Positions 41,979 to 53,800 of a stretch of DNA of 64,000 bases are shown here, piece by piece (the first letter of the stretch is position 1; each line of letters starts with the position of its first letter). The translations under genes and the position numbers were made by a program. The stretch covers positions 51,633,659-51,697,658 of the forward strand of contig CM049313.1 of assembly GCA_026874595.1 (NCBI GenBank). Reading direction: 5' to 3'. Origin of the DNA: Sipunculus nudus. Its lineage: Eukaryota; Annelida; Sipuncula; Golfingiida; Sipunculidae. The notes below the pieces were generated by a model. It searched no databases and was not told the DNA's origin. It saw nothing but the letters and a program-made list of their open reading frames with translations.

Positions 41979-42472
41979 TGTGTTTGAGATTTTCACACCA
42001 CACACCCAGCGGACATACCTTCTCGAGTTCCTTCACTCTGAAAAGTCCAAAATATCACTCGTTGTCTGAATTGAAAAACACAAGTTTATTCCGGTAACTT
42101 CCAACAATTGGCCACCGCCGTCGTTGACTGGCTCCAATCTCACAATAACAACGTCTTCAACAAAGTACAAGTCACGTAATCCTCTAACGCCCTGCTCTAC
42201 GTCTCTGCTCTACGTCTCTATGACTAATAATGTCCTCGCGGTATTTTTCTACTACATCCCGCTCGGTGTACACCTAATTTGTCGTTGATATAACACGACC
42301 CGTCGCCAGTTGACGCTGGCTTCCAAATTCATTCACTCACTAACCGGCTTTGACATCACCTATTTATATCTGGGTAGCCGAAACTTCGGGAAGTCTCTAG
42401 AAAGACCAGGTCTTTCTCGTCAAGACTGGCACCTACGAGATTTTCTGGAATTTACCTATTAGAAATTTCACA
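41979..42472 (-). mobile_element. LTR-like sequence, about 494 bp
   Basis: Read on minus it starts TGTGAAATTTCTAATAGG, has a TATA box (CAGATATAAATAGG) about 120 bp in, an AATAAACTTGTGTTTTTC polyadenylation context near the far side, and ends ATCTCAAACACA. The TGTG/CACA ends are inverted. No target duplication is clear and no internal region is adjacent, so this is a solo or truncated LTR by inference. Confidence 0.5.
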
Positions 42473-44450
42473 TAGCCTGAATTCTCTAGAACCTTCTGTC
42501 ATCTAATTATAATAAATCTTGGTACAGTAAGTCCATTTACTTACATAATAAACAAAATACTATTGAATAATCCACCAGCCGCCTCGGCACTGATGTAAAC
42601 AATCCGGATGACAACAACAACATACAACTTTACCATATATTATCAACTCCGTCTCTCTTACTACATTTTATGATTTGATGTTCCAAATTAATATAATCTG
42701 ACCTTTTAATGCACTGTATTAACTATGTTTTCCTTAACTAATTTTATCATTTTATGAAATTCCATTTGACATACACTGGGCGGGTAGCACGTTTTGTATC
42801 ACAGATGCAACATAGGCCTACATTTCACGTAGATACAACATATATTATACATATAGACGTTTGCATGAAATCTGTTTTTGAGATCCTGACAGTGGTTACG
42901 TCGGACTTCCCTTACGCTCTTTACACAGCGCTTTACCTATAGGCCTATTACCTATATCGTAAGCGCTGTTTGGTCCAATTAGATGAGACCCGATGCTGGA
43001 AGACACGACCTCAATGATTGGCTGAAATGGTCACATGGTTCATAAATAGCAAATTAAATGCTGTTGGCAAAATCATTTTCGGGGTCCAAGAAGCCACTGT
43101 GTATGAGCTTGACCACAAACTGATTCCATAAATATTTGTGGTACTCTTGACTGCGTAAAAACATTGCCAGATATGCGACACACAACTGATGCGACAAGGA
43201 ATCTACATAATTATCAGGGCGTGTTGCCAGCGAAACGGTTTACCAGCCAAGCGAAGAATACACGGAGCCCATGTTGTTCATTTCGTTTTGACTGACAGCT
43301 CATCGCCCCGGCAACCGTTTGGACAGGCCATAGGCTCAGGGAGCCCGATACGTATTTTGCACAGGTCCTTGTGCACATAGGAGCTCGGCCGGTGTGCTAT
43401 AATTCAAACGAATTGTAACAAAGTTGGCTCCGTGCACACCTCGCTTGCTGGTTTCAGTTGTACTGACAAACGGATACACGGCTACGCTGACATAGTCCTA
43501 ATGTCATAAAAGATTCGGTTGATGATGCGAGAACGCAGAGGGAGCAATTAAAATTTGAATTTTCTTTACTAACCATAAAGTAACCATAAAGCTGTCATCA
43601 AGCGGCCCTTAAAACGCAGCAATGGGCGGAGCCATGATGCCTGTCGAGTGTTTATTAACTGGCATTTGGTTGACTGCTAGTCCCATCAAACGCACAGCAG
43701 ACAAAGACCCACCAGCTGGTGTCAAAGTGTATAATAAACGGTCAAACCAGACGTCGGGAAAATCAGTAGCTTCATTAGAAGCGCATGATTTCCGTTGCTT
43801 CGGGTGCGTAGAGTTCCCTTAATCATGCCCAGAGCGTATATATTCAATATGCCTATGTATTATATATTTCACTCTGGAAAAGACGCCAGCAAGTCTTGGC
43901 GAATAAAAGTATATCATTTCTCGCCGCAGAGAGAGAGGGGTATCAAGATCAGCCAAAACCAGGGATGCCAATATTTAGAGGGGAATTCTGTTATTTGTTG
44001 GAACAATTGTGGACCCGTATGCATGAGTACAGTGGGAATAGAGTACGCCGTATTTATCTCGCTCAAATTTCCTTCTTAAATAAAGCGTCACGGGAACAGG
44101 GAAAAATACATTTTATAAGTCAAGATGACGTCTACATGTGGCACTGACACCTTGATGTGGCCAGAGTAGACCTTAATGGAGTACAGCACTCTTTGTAGTA
44201 TATATGTATTACTGCTACCAGTGATGCGGTCGATTGAAGCCATCATAGTTCTAGAACAAGTCGGATTCCTTGTCAAGTGCAACTTGTTATAGTGCAAAAA
44301 AAAAACAGCCTTGAACCACTACCGAGTCCCAGTTCATCCAATGATAACATCCTTATAATCAAAGTACAGACATATAAAAAAATACAGGTTTGACTATTTG
44401 GTGGTGGAGGCAAGATCGGTCCCTCTAGCCAATAGACTAATAGGTATTCT
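42473..44450. other. No supported gene
   Basis: Composition is closer to 45% GC in parts (about 43150-43800). Short open frames at 43189, 43622 and 43795 show no recognisable motif or convincing splice sites. A CCAAT-like GATTGGCTGAAATGG is at 43016. Confidence 0.4.
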
Positions 44451-44590
44451 CAGGGGCGGATCCAGGATTAAGGGAAAGGAGGGGTCCATTCCAGGAGGAC
44501 TAATGAAAACCCTGAAAAAAAAGGTTCCAAGGTCCGGAAAGGGGGAGGGGGGTCCAGACCCCCTGGACCTCTCCCTTGGATCCGCTTCTG
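44451..44590 (+). mobile_element. Intact 140-bp MITE with 5-bp target duplication
   Basis: Left end CAGGGGCGGATCCAGGA and right end TTGGATCCGCTTCTG are imperfect inverted repeats. ATTCT flanks both sides (44446-44450, 44591-44595). The body is purine-rich with AAAAAA and GGGGGAGGGGGG tracts. No coding capacity. Confidence 0.8.
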
Positions 44591-44674
44591 ATTCTTGCAG
44601 TAAATATAAAGTTGTCATGCTGTGGGTCTGAAATAGCCACTGGACTGACTGGCCAGAACTTAGCCACTAACTTC

Positions 44675-45457
44675 TTTATTCATTCCCATAGACATTTCAT
44701 GCTGCCCAGTGTTGCGGAATCTGATTTTTCTTATCTCCGTAACATAATTTATTCTCGTCATGATTACGTAATCTGTTGTTATTAAGGTCCGTAAAAATAT
44801 ATATATTTTGTTACTGAATAAAAAAAATCAGATTCTGTAACACTACGCAGCGTGAAATGTCTAAAAGAATGAATAAAGAAGTGTTTTTGTTAACAAATAA
44901 TTATATTTATTCTTAGAATACAGTATAACAATAAAAATGTACAGTACCAGAGTGTCCGGATCCTAGGCTTTAATTCTGGATATCACCATTGTTACAGCTT
45001 AACAAGTCTCCTTTAAAACCAAGAATCCACGTAAATAGTAATAATCCAAAGGGAAACTGGAGACAGTCCGTATTAAATCTGTATTATGACCTTATGCCTG
45101 CGGCATAGGTCCGTTAAATATCTGACACCACTGCAATTATCGCTAAAGTCCCAAACTGACGAGAAAGTAACACTCTTAGTGCTCGATGGTATATTCCTTT
45201 CTGCCGGCTCTAAACACAGCCCTAATATATAGCTTCTCACCCGAAAATTGTAGAAATGGATAATTCCCAAAGAACAATACAAATGCCAATGAACCGACCT
45301 GAAACATCTAGAACAAAGAACGCTGTGTCTCTACGCTTCAGATCCCACACGCGCAACAAGCGAGGTTCCCATAGCAACGAACCACGCCTGCGCTATACGA
45401 ATCAGAATGTCAACAGACACATGTAACACCAATGCGAACAATAAAACAGACACCTGT

Positions 45458-45461
<4 letters not shown>
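44675..45461 (-). mobile_element. Rearranged, inverted relatives of the 33534 LTR
   Basis: 44675-44797 matches the last about 120 bp of the solo LTR in + orientation. 44809-45461 matches the LTR on minus, starting TGTTACAGGTGTCTG at 45461. The two pieces therefore meet tail to tail near 44800. The minus piece lacks about 60 bp close to its 3' end. Confidence 0.7.
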
Positions 45462-45507
<46 letters not shown>

Positions 45508-45672
45508 TCATTTTTACAAAAAAGCGCGTGTTTGTTATCAACAGGAAGATTCTGTAAGCAAAACATATATACGGAATTCTTTGCATAAAAGCATAATTCG
45601 TAACGTCTGTCAGATAATCACCCTGGAGCTTACCATAGTGTATTGCAGTTGCAACGCAGGTACCCATGTAAT

Positions 45673-45725
<53 letters not shown>
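45461..45725. repeat. Two (TA)n tracts
   Basis: (TA)n at about 45461-45496 and 45680-45725, separated by non-repetitive sequence. The 108-residue frames on both strands are artefacts of them. Confidence 0.9.
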
Positions 45726-45728
<3 letters not shown>

Positions 45729-45895
45729 ATTGACATATCACATGATTGGTTAACCTTAGATGAGCGCTGCAGTTTTATATAAAGAAATATTCAAAACATC
45801 ATACCTAGCCTTTTATCAGTGTGTGTGTAAGTGTAGGTTCATTAGTTAATGACGGCACACTTAATAGCATTTAGGTCTATGTAAAAGTTTTGTCA

Positions 45896-46172
45896 TCACA
45901 CCTCCGTGGATTTTATAAGTTGCGAAGTGACAGCCGCCACTTTGGCTTCGTTATAACTATCTTCAATTTTCTTCAGGACTTCAGGGAATACAGACAAGTC
46001 CACACGAAAGAATCCATCGAAGGGCGAGTCAAGGTCAGCCAGGACGTAGCAGAGCATGCTGGTCGAGAAGACGGTCAGTTCAATCATAGCAAGCTCCATG
46101 TGGTAAGACTTGGCGTCGAGGAACATCACACCAAATAAGGAAAACACGCCGAGAATCTCCAGAAACGCCCAC
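45896..46172 (-). CDS. DUF4239-type gene, last exon
   Basis: 277 bp behind TCTGTTTGCCAG, ending TGA 45898-45896. It carries both membrane segments and the LDSPFDG motif. Confidence 0.8.
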
Positions 46173-49106
46173 CTGGCAAACAGAGAAATAGGAGAAAATG
46201 TTGCATCATGTGTCACATTATTTCCTCACGAGTACCTTTTGAACCTTTAAAAAAAAACATTTATTGTGGCAACATCATAGGACACACTGCGCAGACACGG
46301 ACTCACAAAAGTATGTGGGCGTCACAATCTCTTACAATGTAATTATAGATACGCCTGCGGCATAGGTTAAAATGTAGTTAAGAGGGTAATGTAGTCCGTT
46401 CTAATATGTTGACTTAGAATTATTTCAAGGAAAATTACAAAAACATGGGTGTTCACGGAATAAGAAATATTTTGAAAGCATGTACACATGAGAAATATAA
46501 ATAGAAGATATTTCCTTGAAATTTTACAAATTTTTATTTTAAAGTTTGACAGCTGAGACAATGCGTCTCACAGTGCCATTCAGGAAGAGATTAGTTTCGA
46601 GTAGAAACGACCTACGGAAGGATGCATTGTAGCATATTTTAGGTGCTTCTGGTCAAACCGCAGATCTAAACAAAGATTGTTCTAATATCAAGACAGGCCA
46701 TGTTATAATCATTTTGGAAATCTAAAGGTAGATAAATGTATTTATTATATTCGGTCAGCTAAGAAATGAAATTGAGCACCTTGAAAGTTAGATCCCTTTC
46801 TAGACAATTCGTAGAAAAGACCATATTTCTCTTTTTATGGGGGTTCATGGGCTTATCTGGCGGTTATTTTTGGAGCCTTTATGATTGTAATGAAATGACT
46901 GGCGGCGAAACTTGCGATTACCTCTTTGTTACGTACCGTATTTCTTGATCAGACGCCGGGCCTTAAGTAGTCGCCTAGCTTATTCAGACGTCGGGGCAAA
47001 ACAATGTCTCGGAAAAATAAACGCCAGCCTTATATAGACGTCGGTCTTGTTCAGAGGCCGGGTATGAGACTAGTTTTCATGTTTGCGGCAAGATGTCTTT
47101 CCCCGTCACTATAATTGTTTTATTTACCGGTCAAATGGACCACTGTTTGACCTTTCGTTTGTGTTTGTGTTGATAATAAGTTTAATTCCTCTATCAACTT
47201 TCTTAAATCTTATGAGCATACCTGTTTCTATAAAGGTCACAAATATTCCCATTTTGTCCTTTTTTATTAAAGTCGATCAGCGATCCCGCTTAACGCTACA
47301 TAAATATGTCAGCAGTGAGAAAACTAACGTTAACAATGCTGTCAGGATAGGTAAAAATAGTACCGCTTGATAGAAGTGGTATAACTTGGTACGGTGAGAG
47401 TCTGCCTTCTGGACGGTTGTGCAAATACGTTTTGGCACATACTTCTTAAGTAGCATGCAGGTCAAATGGTGGTATCAAGCGGTACAATTTTTGGCTACTC
47501 TCAAGCCAAATTAATCTCCTTGATTTCATTTTTGAAGGAATTTCTTTTTAAGGAATTTCCTTTTTCTTTTATTTTTATATTGCTTCCCAAAATGCTACTC
47601 ACTTGAGAGGATGGATTTTGCAATGGAGCGCTCCCATGCGGTCGGAGCAGATATCATTAAGTTTGAGCATGTAGTTGACCACATTCTCCACCAGCAAGGC
47701 GTTGAGCTTGAATTTGTATTCAGTGTGTGAGGCGGCGTCTCGTAGGATGTCGATAATACTCCAGATCTCCACTGAAACAAGTCAATACCAGTACTACAGT
47801 AGTCGCTGTGACACCATCTATTATCAATACACTCTCCCGCTCTGTTTACACACTCAGGGAGCCGGCACGTTCGTTCGCCACTTTTTTTCACAATCATATT
47901 TCCGTAAATTATAATGGTAACAACCGCCACAGAAACAATATGTTACAATTAACCAATAAGAATTTATTTAAATAGGCAACACCAAAACATAGATCGTTCT
48001 GTGGACTCCAGAGCAGTAAAATATATATATTTTTAATTGACAGTTGAAGAAAAATATGTAATTTTTTTCTCTTAAATTATAAATGATAAAAAAACACAAG
48101 GTTTATTCCGATTTAGTGATACCTTTTTATGATTCAACATTCAGCATTATAAATAAACATTATGATTTCTCTTAACAGATTAAAGCTGAACCAACAATTA
48201 ACAATGGTCCTAACATACATGATATAACAACATTGAGCGAAACATTTGAGTATTTGTATAGGCCTACTAGTACCGCATATATATACTTGTATGTTTTTTA
48301 TTAATTTGGTTAGTTGTATTTACGACAAAGAAGTGAGAAAAGTAATTTCACAAGTGTAAAACTTGTGTTTTTTTGGGAACGTGATCAGATTGTTCTTTAT
48401 GTTATGTTTGCGCGTATAACGCTTGTATTTGTTTGACTTGCATACGTCAATATATCGGCAATGGAAGTATATATCTCCCCACACACTTTTTTAGCAGAGG
48501 GATGGCCAATGTAACCTTCCCCCTGCTATTCAGAGAATAATATAAATATACAGAAACTGAAATAGAATAATATTAGAATTACCTACTTTAGTTCCCTTTC
48601 TGAGTTGAAATATCACATAACTAAAGCTATTATAAAATTAACATATACTAGCAACATAATACCTTCGGCCTTTCAAAACATTAAAGTTCATTGTAATATA
48701 ACTGACATTCGTCACACTAATAATAAAAGGTATTATATATTTATTGTTTATGCATTTGCATATTCAAATTCCACTTGTAACATTGGATTGCAATATGCCT
48801 AAAGTATATGATTGATTCCCCATCATAAAACAAATCTGAATAAAAATGGTCAGTGATGCAACGTCTCGTCATGGCAATCATGTGAAACAAATCAATAGGA
48901 CGTCCGGATGGTGTTGAAAATCACTTCATTCTTCCAGCCTTTATACACTTAACCGGGATTCGATCACGTTCAGGGATAGTGCTAAGGGTTTATGTTTATA
49001 GTGACACGTCGATCAACCAATTGACCAAGTGAACAATCCTCAGCGGGTGACAAATGTGTGTTAACAGTAGAACGATCCCTTTCAGAAACATTAACACTGT
49101 AAACAT

Positions 49107-49150
<44 letters not shown>

Positions 49151-50379
49151 TATTATTATTATAATAATAATAATAACAAATGTAGTTATGATGTTTTGTT
49201 GTTATGATGAATAAATGACACCTAGTTATTTGCTATTTCATTTTAATTGTTTAATTTTCATTATAAAATACTAAAGTACTTAAAGACAGCCATAGATGAT
49301 CTATTTTGGGATGTATTTGTAATAACAATAGTAAAAAAATGTGAATATAAGCATAAGAATGTTGGTCTGAAGCTGAGGACATAATTTTCTCTTGGGAGTG
49401 AACTGCTCCAGATCGCAAGTTTTGCAAGACCACTTTTCTAAACCTAATTAAGCACTAACGGTTATGAATGATAACCCACTGATTTATAAATAATGACACA
49501 ATGATGCTCGTTTTGGCATGACAAGCAGGCTCAGGCTGACGAACTATACCTGCTTGATTTCAAACATGGTTAATTAAAAACACACACATATTCTAGGATA
49601 AACTGTTTGGTCGCTTACTCATGTTCGGGTGGGAGGGTGGGACTTTAGCTGTTTATATCGCCTACAGTACACTTACGAACACCTCCGTTTAGCGACCACC
49701 TCAAAACAACGACCAGTTTTTATTTAATTATCCCGATTCTTTTACGCTCTTTATATAAGACCTCGCCAGGATGACCACCTTTCAAATGTGACCACTTTAA
49801 AGAGGTCCAGAAGGTGGTTGCAGTTTCAAGGTTTTCTAGTGTGTGCATCCTCGGATATAATATCGGCACAGAACTAATCAATTAGATAAACACCCGGCTA
49901 CACAACCCTACTACAAAACTGTAAAATTTCACACTACTTGATATAAAAAAAAAAACAGTATGTTTTCGGTTCTTCATTTTCAATTTCAGAAAAAAAGGAT
50001 ATTCTGCAAAACAACGTTTGGAAAAGCGATATTCGTTTATAATGAATTTATTTAAGTTACGAATAAGCCGGTCTACATGCTTTGTCATGGTTATCCCTTT
50101 TCTATATATTTCCACTACCTACCAACGTCGGTGTGTACATTGACTCTATCCAGCCGTTTTACCTTTGAGATCAGTAGCGTCGGTATGACCAAGATCCTCG
50201 GGCGCTCGGTTCTGTGTCTGTAACATCGTAAACACAACTTCCGCCTTCACCGCCTTACATATCGCCATCAGATGATGTGGAGTTGGCATGTTCATCCGCG
50301 TCGTCATGGTAACGATTTGATCCAGCATGCTCAGTTGCTCTGTTACTAAGTCACTGATGCTCTTCTGTTTTGATAAAAC
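45896..50379 (-). CDS. DUF4239-type (bestrophin-like) membrane protein, C-terminal 220 aa in three exons
   Basis: Exons on minus: 50379-50163, 47771-47603, 46172-45896. All are bounded by AG and GT and the phases join (0, 1, 2) into 220 codons plus TGA. The first visible exon begins in phase 0 behind TGTTTACGTAG with VLSKQKSISDLVTEQLSMLD, so it is internal. The last exon has two hydrophobic segments (FLEILGVFSLFGVMFL and MIELTVFSTSMLCYVLA) followed by ADLDSPFDGFFRVD, the LD-x-PF-x-G signature near the C-terminus of DUF4239 proteins. Function is unknown; bestrophin-like channel folds have been proposed for the family. N-terminal exons carrying the first membrane helices were not found up to 64000. 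A CACT-type element end begins 30 bp upstream of the 50379 acceptor, suggesting the 5' exons were displaced by insertion. Confidence 0.75.
47603..47771 (-). CDS. DUF4239-type gene, middle exon
   Basis: 169 bp between TTGTTTCAG and CTCAA/gtgagt on minus. The frame reads EIWSIIDILRDAASHTEYKF and continues through LNDICSDRMGALHCKIHPLK into the last exon. Confidence 0.8.
49108..49178. repeat. (AAT)n / (ATT)n microsatellite
   Basis: About 14 AAT units run into ATTATTATTATT and back to AATAATAAT, an inverted triplet tract able to form a hairpin. It lies in the intron between the first two visible DUF4239 exons. Confidence 0.9.
50163..50379 (-). CDS. DUF4239-type gene, first visible exon
   Basis: 217 bp, donor CAAAG/gtaaaa. 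It encodes an amphipathic helical region with MLDQIVTMTTRMNMPTPHHL. Confidence 0.75.
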
Positions 50380-50408
50380 CTACGTAAACATGTAAACATG
50401 TAATTATA

Positions 50409-50600
50409 CACTCTAAAAAGTGCCGTTTCGCAAGTGTTTTAAAATCCATGGTGGTGTTTCATATAGAAACACGTTTGAACAATAGACATGTTTCGAAACA
50501 CCTGGAACTCAGCTCATGAAAATTTTCCGTGATCGAAACACCAGAAACGTGTTTACAAGAAGTACACACGTCTCAAACGTGTTTTACAAGCGTTTTCTGG
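50409..50600 (+). mobile_element. CACT-type left terminus with subterminal repeats
   Basis: Begins CACTCTAAAAAGTGCCGTTT. Within 190 bp there are at least six GTTTC, GAAAC or CGTGTTT motifs in both orientations (for example ATGTTTCGAAACACC and CAGAAACGTGTTTACAAG). A CACT terminus with clustered subterminal motifs is the classical layout of CACTA/EnSpm ends. The first exon of the SAMD3-like gene follows 130 bp later. The matching right end was not found before 64000. Confidence 0.45.
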
Positions 50601-50729
50601 TGCGACCTAAGTCACAACGGGCGTTATATTTGTCCTTTTCAATAACGGGCGGGAGAAGTCTCGGAAGGAAGAAAATGTTCTGACGGAACGCTGCAACTGT
50701 TTTTTAATGTTCTGCTGCCTCACAAAGTA

Positions 50730-50838
50730 ATGGAAGAAACCGAAATTACGTCTGATTCAACCATCGATACTGTGTGTCAGTGGGCAAGAACGAAATTTGC
50801 CGGAGCCGTGCAATCTGCGATTGAGAAGCGGTTGAAAG
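50730..50838 (+). CDS. SAMD3-like exon 1
   Basis: ATG at 50730, 36 codons plus one base (METs start MEETEITSDSTIDTVCQWAR), donor GAAAG/gtatcc. It encodes the first part of the SAM domain. Confidence 0.75.
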
Positions 50839-53800
50839 GTATCCTAGGCTCAGTATTTAATTATCGTGATTTATATTTAAATATGGTTCATATGAGTACT
50901 TGAATTGTGTTCACAACATGTGAGCACATTGTTAAAATATATATATATATATATATATTACATTACCTAATTTGCTACTTTATATGGTGCACAAGTATTT
51001 GTTTAAAAGTGGTGAACACATCAATAGATTTAGCACCACTCCCCCCCCCCCCCCGCACCAGGTTGTAGCTCTTGTGTATTCACTCGAAATTTGATTTATC
51101 TAGCAGACAGCACATGAAACTGATGCACAGTAGGCCTACTTTTGACAGTGTTCAGCATCTTGTCTACATTTTGGAATGTTAAAATTAAAGAAATTTGTTG
51201 TTTGTTTTCATGTATTTAAATCCCTTGTATATTACTAGCTGCTACACGGCTGTTCACTAGTGAAGGTGAGCAGGTACTTGTAGCACTAGTATATTACCAG
51301 ACATCATGATCCCTGCAATCATGCCATTTATACTAACATGAAATATCAATGAATACAAGAAGTCATCCTAAGTAGGATTCAAACCTGCAATCTCTAGATC
51401 AGAGACCAATTAACATGTTACTAACTGTACCATGGAGGACAAGATACCAGCTGGTAATATAAAATAATATTTCAGTATTTGCAAGGAAATAACATTTAAT
51501 GAAACACCTGTTTGCCATGTCTCATAAAAAGGACGGATTATGAACATACCTGTTTTGGTAACCCTGCATGGCTGAATGCAAGGCTAGCAGTAAAAATGAT
51601 ATATACCTGCTGACTGTATCATGTATGTACCTGCTGACTGAAACAACTGTTAGCTGTGGCCAGCTCACTGGGACATGTGACAGGCCTTGGTCAGCAACAG
51701 GTACACTTACAATTAAGGTACCGTGCAGTACAAGTATCTCAGCTTAGTATTCGGACTAGTACTTGATTTTTCCAGTACATTTTTGGCAAGGATTAATCCA
51801 AGTAATAGTACAGAATTTTTAGGTGTACTCAAGTACATGTACAGGAGTCTGTAATGAAGTACAAAAACATATCATTTAATTCATTTGTATAAAGAAAATG
51901 CACAAATTGTTCTAATTTTTCTTTTATTGTGTATAATAAACATTGTTTATATCTGTATCATTCACTGGATATGGAACAGGTTGCATAATTTGGCTTCTGT
52001 GAGAACATAGAAGTTTATGGTAAAAGGATATTAGTTTTTTGTTTGTTTTTAAAATCTTGTTCTTGACAAGTACTTGATTTTTCAAGTACATTTATTGCAA
52101 GTGCAAGTACAGTACAGGGACTGTATTTGGTTAAAAGTGACAGGTACAGGACAAGAACTCAGATATTTGTACTGAAGTACCAGTACCAAGTACATGTACT
52201 CAACCAAAGTCTGTAGGATGTAGGCCCATTTATTCACCGAGCCACAACTAGGTATAGTAACATCACACACCTCAGTGGTCACCCTAAATATAATGATGAA
52301 TCTTTGCCCATATACCTGTAGTATATGTATCTGTTTTTATCAAGCGATGGGTGCACTTGGTTAAAATTGCCAAGTACAAGTACAGGACAGGTACTCAGAT
52401 ATTTGTACTTAAGTATGAGTACCAAGTACAAGTACATGTACATAACCAAAGTCTGTAGAATGTAGGCCCATTTATTCACAGAGCCACAACTGGGTCTTGT
52501 GACATCACACACCTCAGTTATCACCCAAAGTATAATGATGAATCTCTGCCCATATTCCCATAGTATATATATATATCAGTTTTAATCAAGGGACGGCTGT
52601 ACTTGGTTAAAATTGCCAAGAACAAGTACAGGACAAGTACTCAGATATTTGTTCTTAAGTACAAGTACCAAGATATTTGTTCTTAAGTTCAAGTACCAAG
52701 TACAAGTATATGTACTTGACCAAAGCCTGCGGGATGTAGGCCCTTTTATTCACAGAGCCTCAACTGGGTCTTGTGACATCACACACCTCAGTTATCACCC
52801 AAAGTACAAAGATTGGTCGGTACTTGTATCCCCTTTGTATATATAACAGTATATATATATATAAATTTTAATCAAGCCATATGTTGGTCTCTTAACCCCC
52901 CCCCCCCCCCGAATTGGTCTGAACCAAGTGAGAATCGGTCTGACTTTGCATGTAATAAACATCTTTTTATTATTGTTAATTTATTTGAAAAAAAAAAATA
53001 ATGAATATATCACCTTGGAAACAAAACCCTTGTAAACAATAGCTCTTTTTCTGTCAGTATTTGCAACATGCCAAGATTTTATCAACTTTGGCATAATGCC
53101 AGAAACACATTGGGCCTGTAGGCCTTGTTACAAATACAATTAATACTTTTTCATGATAAACCACCATTTTAAAATATCTACAAATAAGTAAGATGGACAA
53201 GTAGATCCAAGATGAGAGATTTGCTCTGGTGAGACACTGTTGATGGTTTTGTATGGTTATATTCTTGTTTCAATTGGTTTTATTTCTGGCCATCCAAACA
53301 CCACACATGATCATAACAGCTTTATAAGTTATAATAGCGGTTTGCTCTTTTATTTGTAGTATTATAATATGTGATATACCTTCTGCATATATGTTCAAAA
53401 GATATCAGACATATAAATATTGTTATGCAACATGCTTTGTACTATTATTTATGGTTGTGTAGTCAGTAATTACTTATTATAATGCAATTTAATGTTATAT
53501 TCAACAGAAGGCATGTTGCTAATTTTATTTATTTTACAATATTAGTGGGTGTTGATACTTTTCACTGTGTCAAGTTTGAATTTGACACTTTGAGTAGTAG
53601 AATGCACCATTCAAATGATTTTTTTTTTTAGAGAACTTCATTGATGGAGAAGCTTTCTTGAGCCTAAAATTCGAGGATGTGAAGACTATGTTTCCTGAAA
53701 TTGGTTTACAGAAAGCATTTCTCAGGATCCTACAGAATGAACTGGGCCAGGTAATTTAGTCTTATCCTTTCAGGGTGAAATGGAGCCACTGTTCCAGTGC

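Noticed and set aside
43189-44147. Several 60-94 codon + frames
   Set aside because: Overlapping frames with no motif, and no convincing splice sites despite the higher GC.
52082-52846. Three similar frames on both strands
   Set aside because: They come from the 240-bp GTAC-rich tandem repeat.
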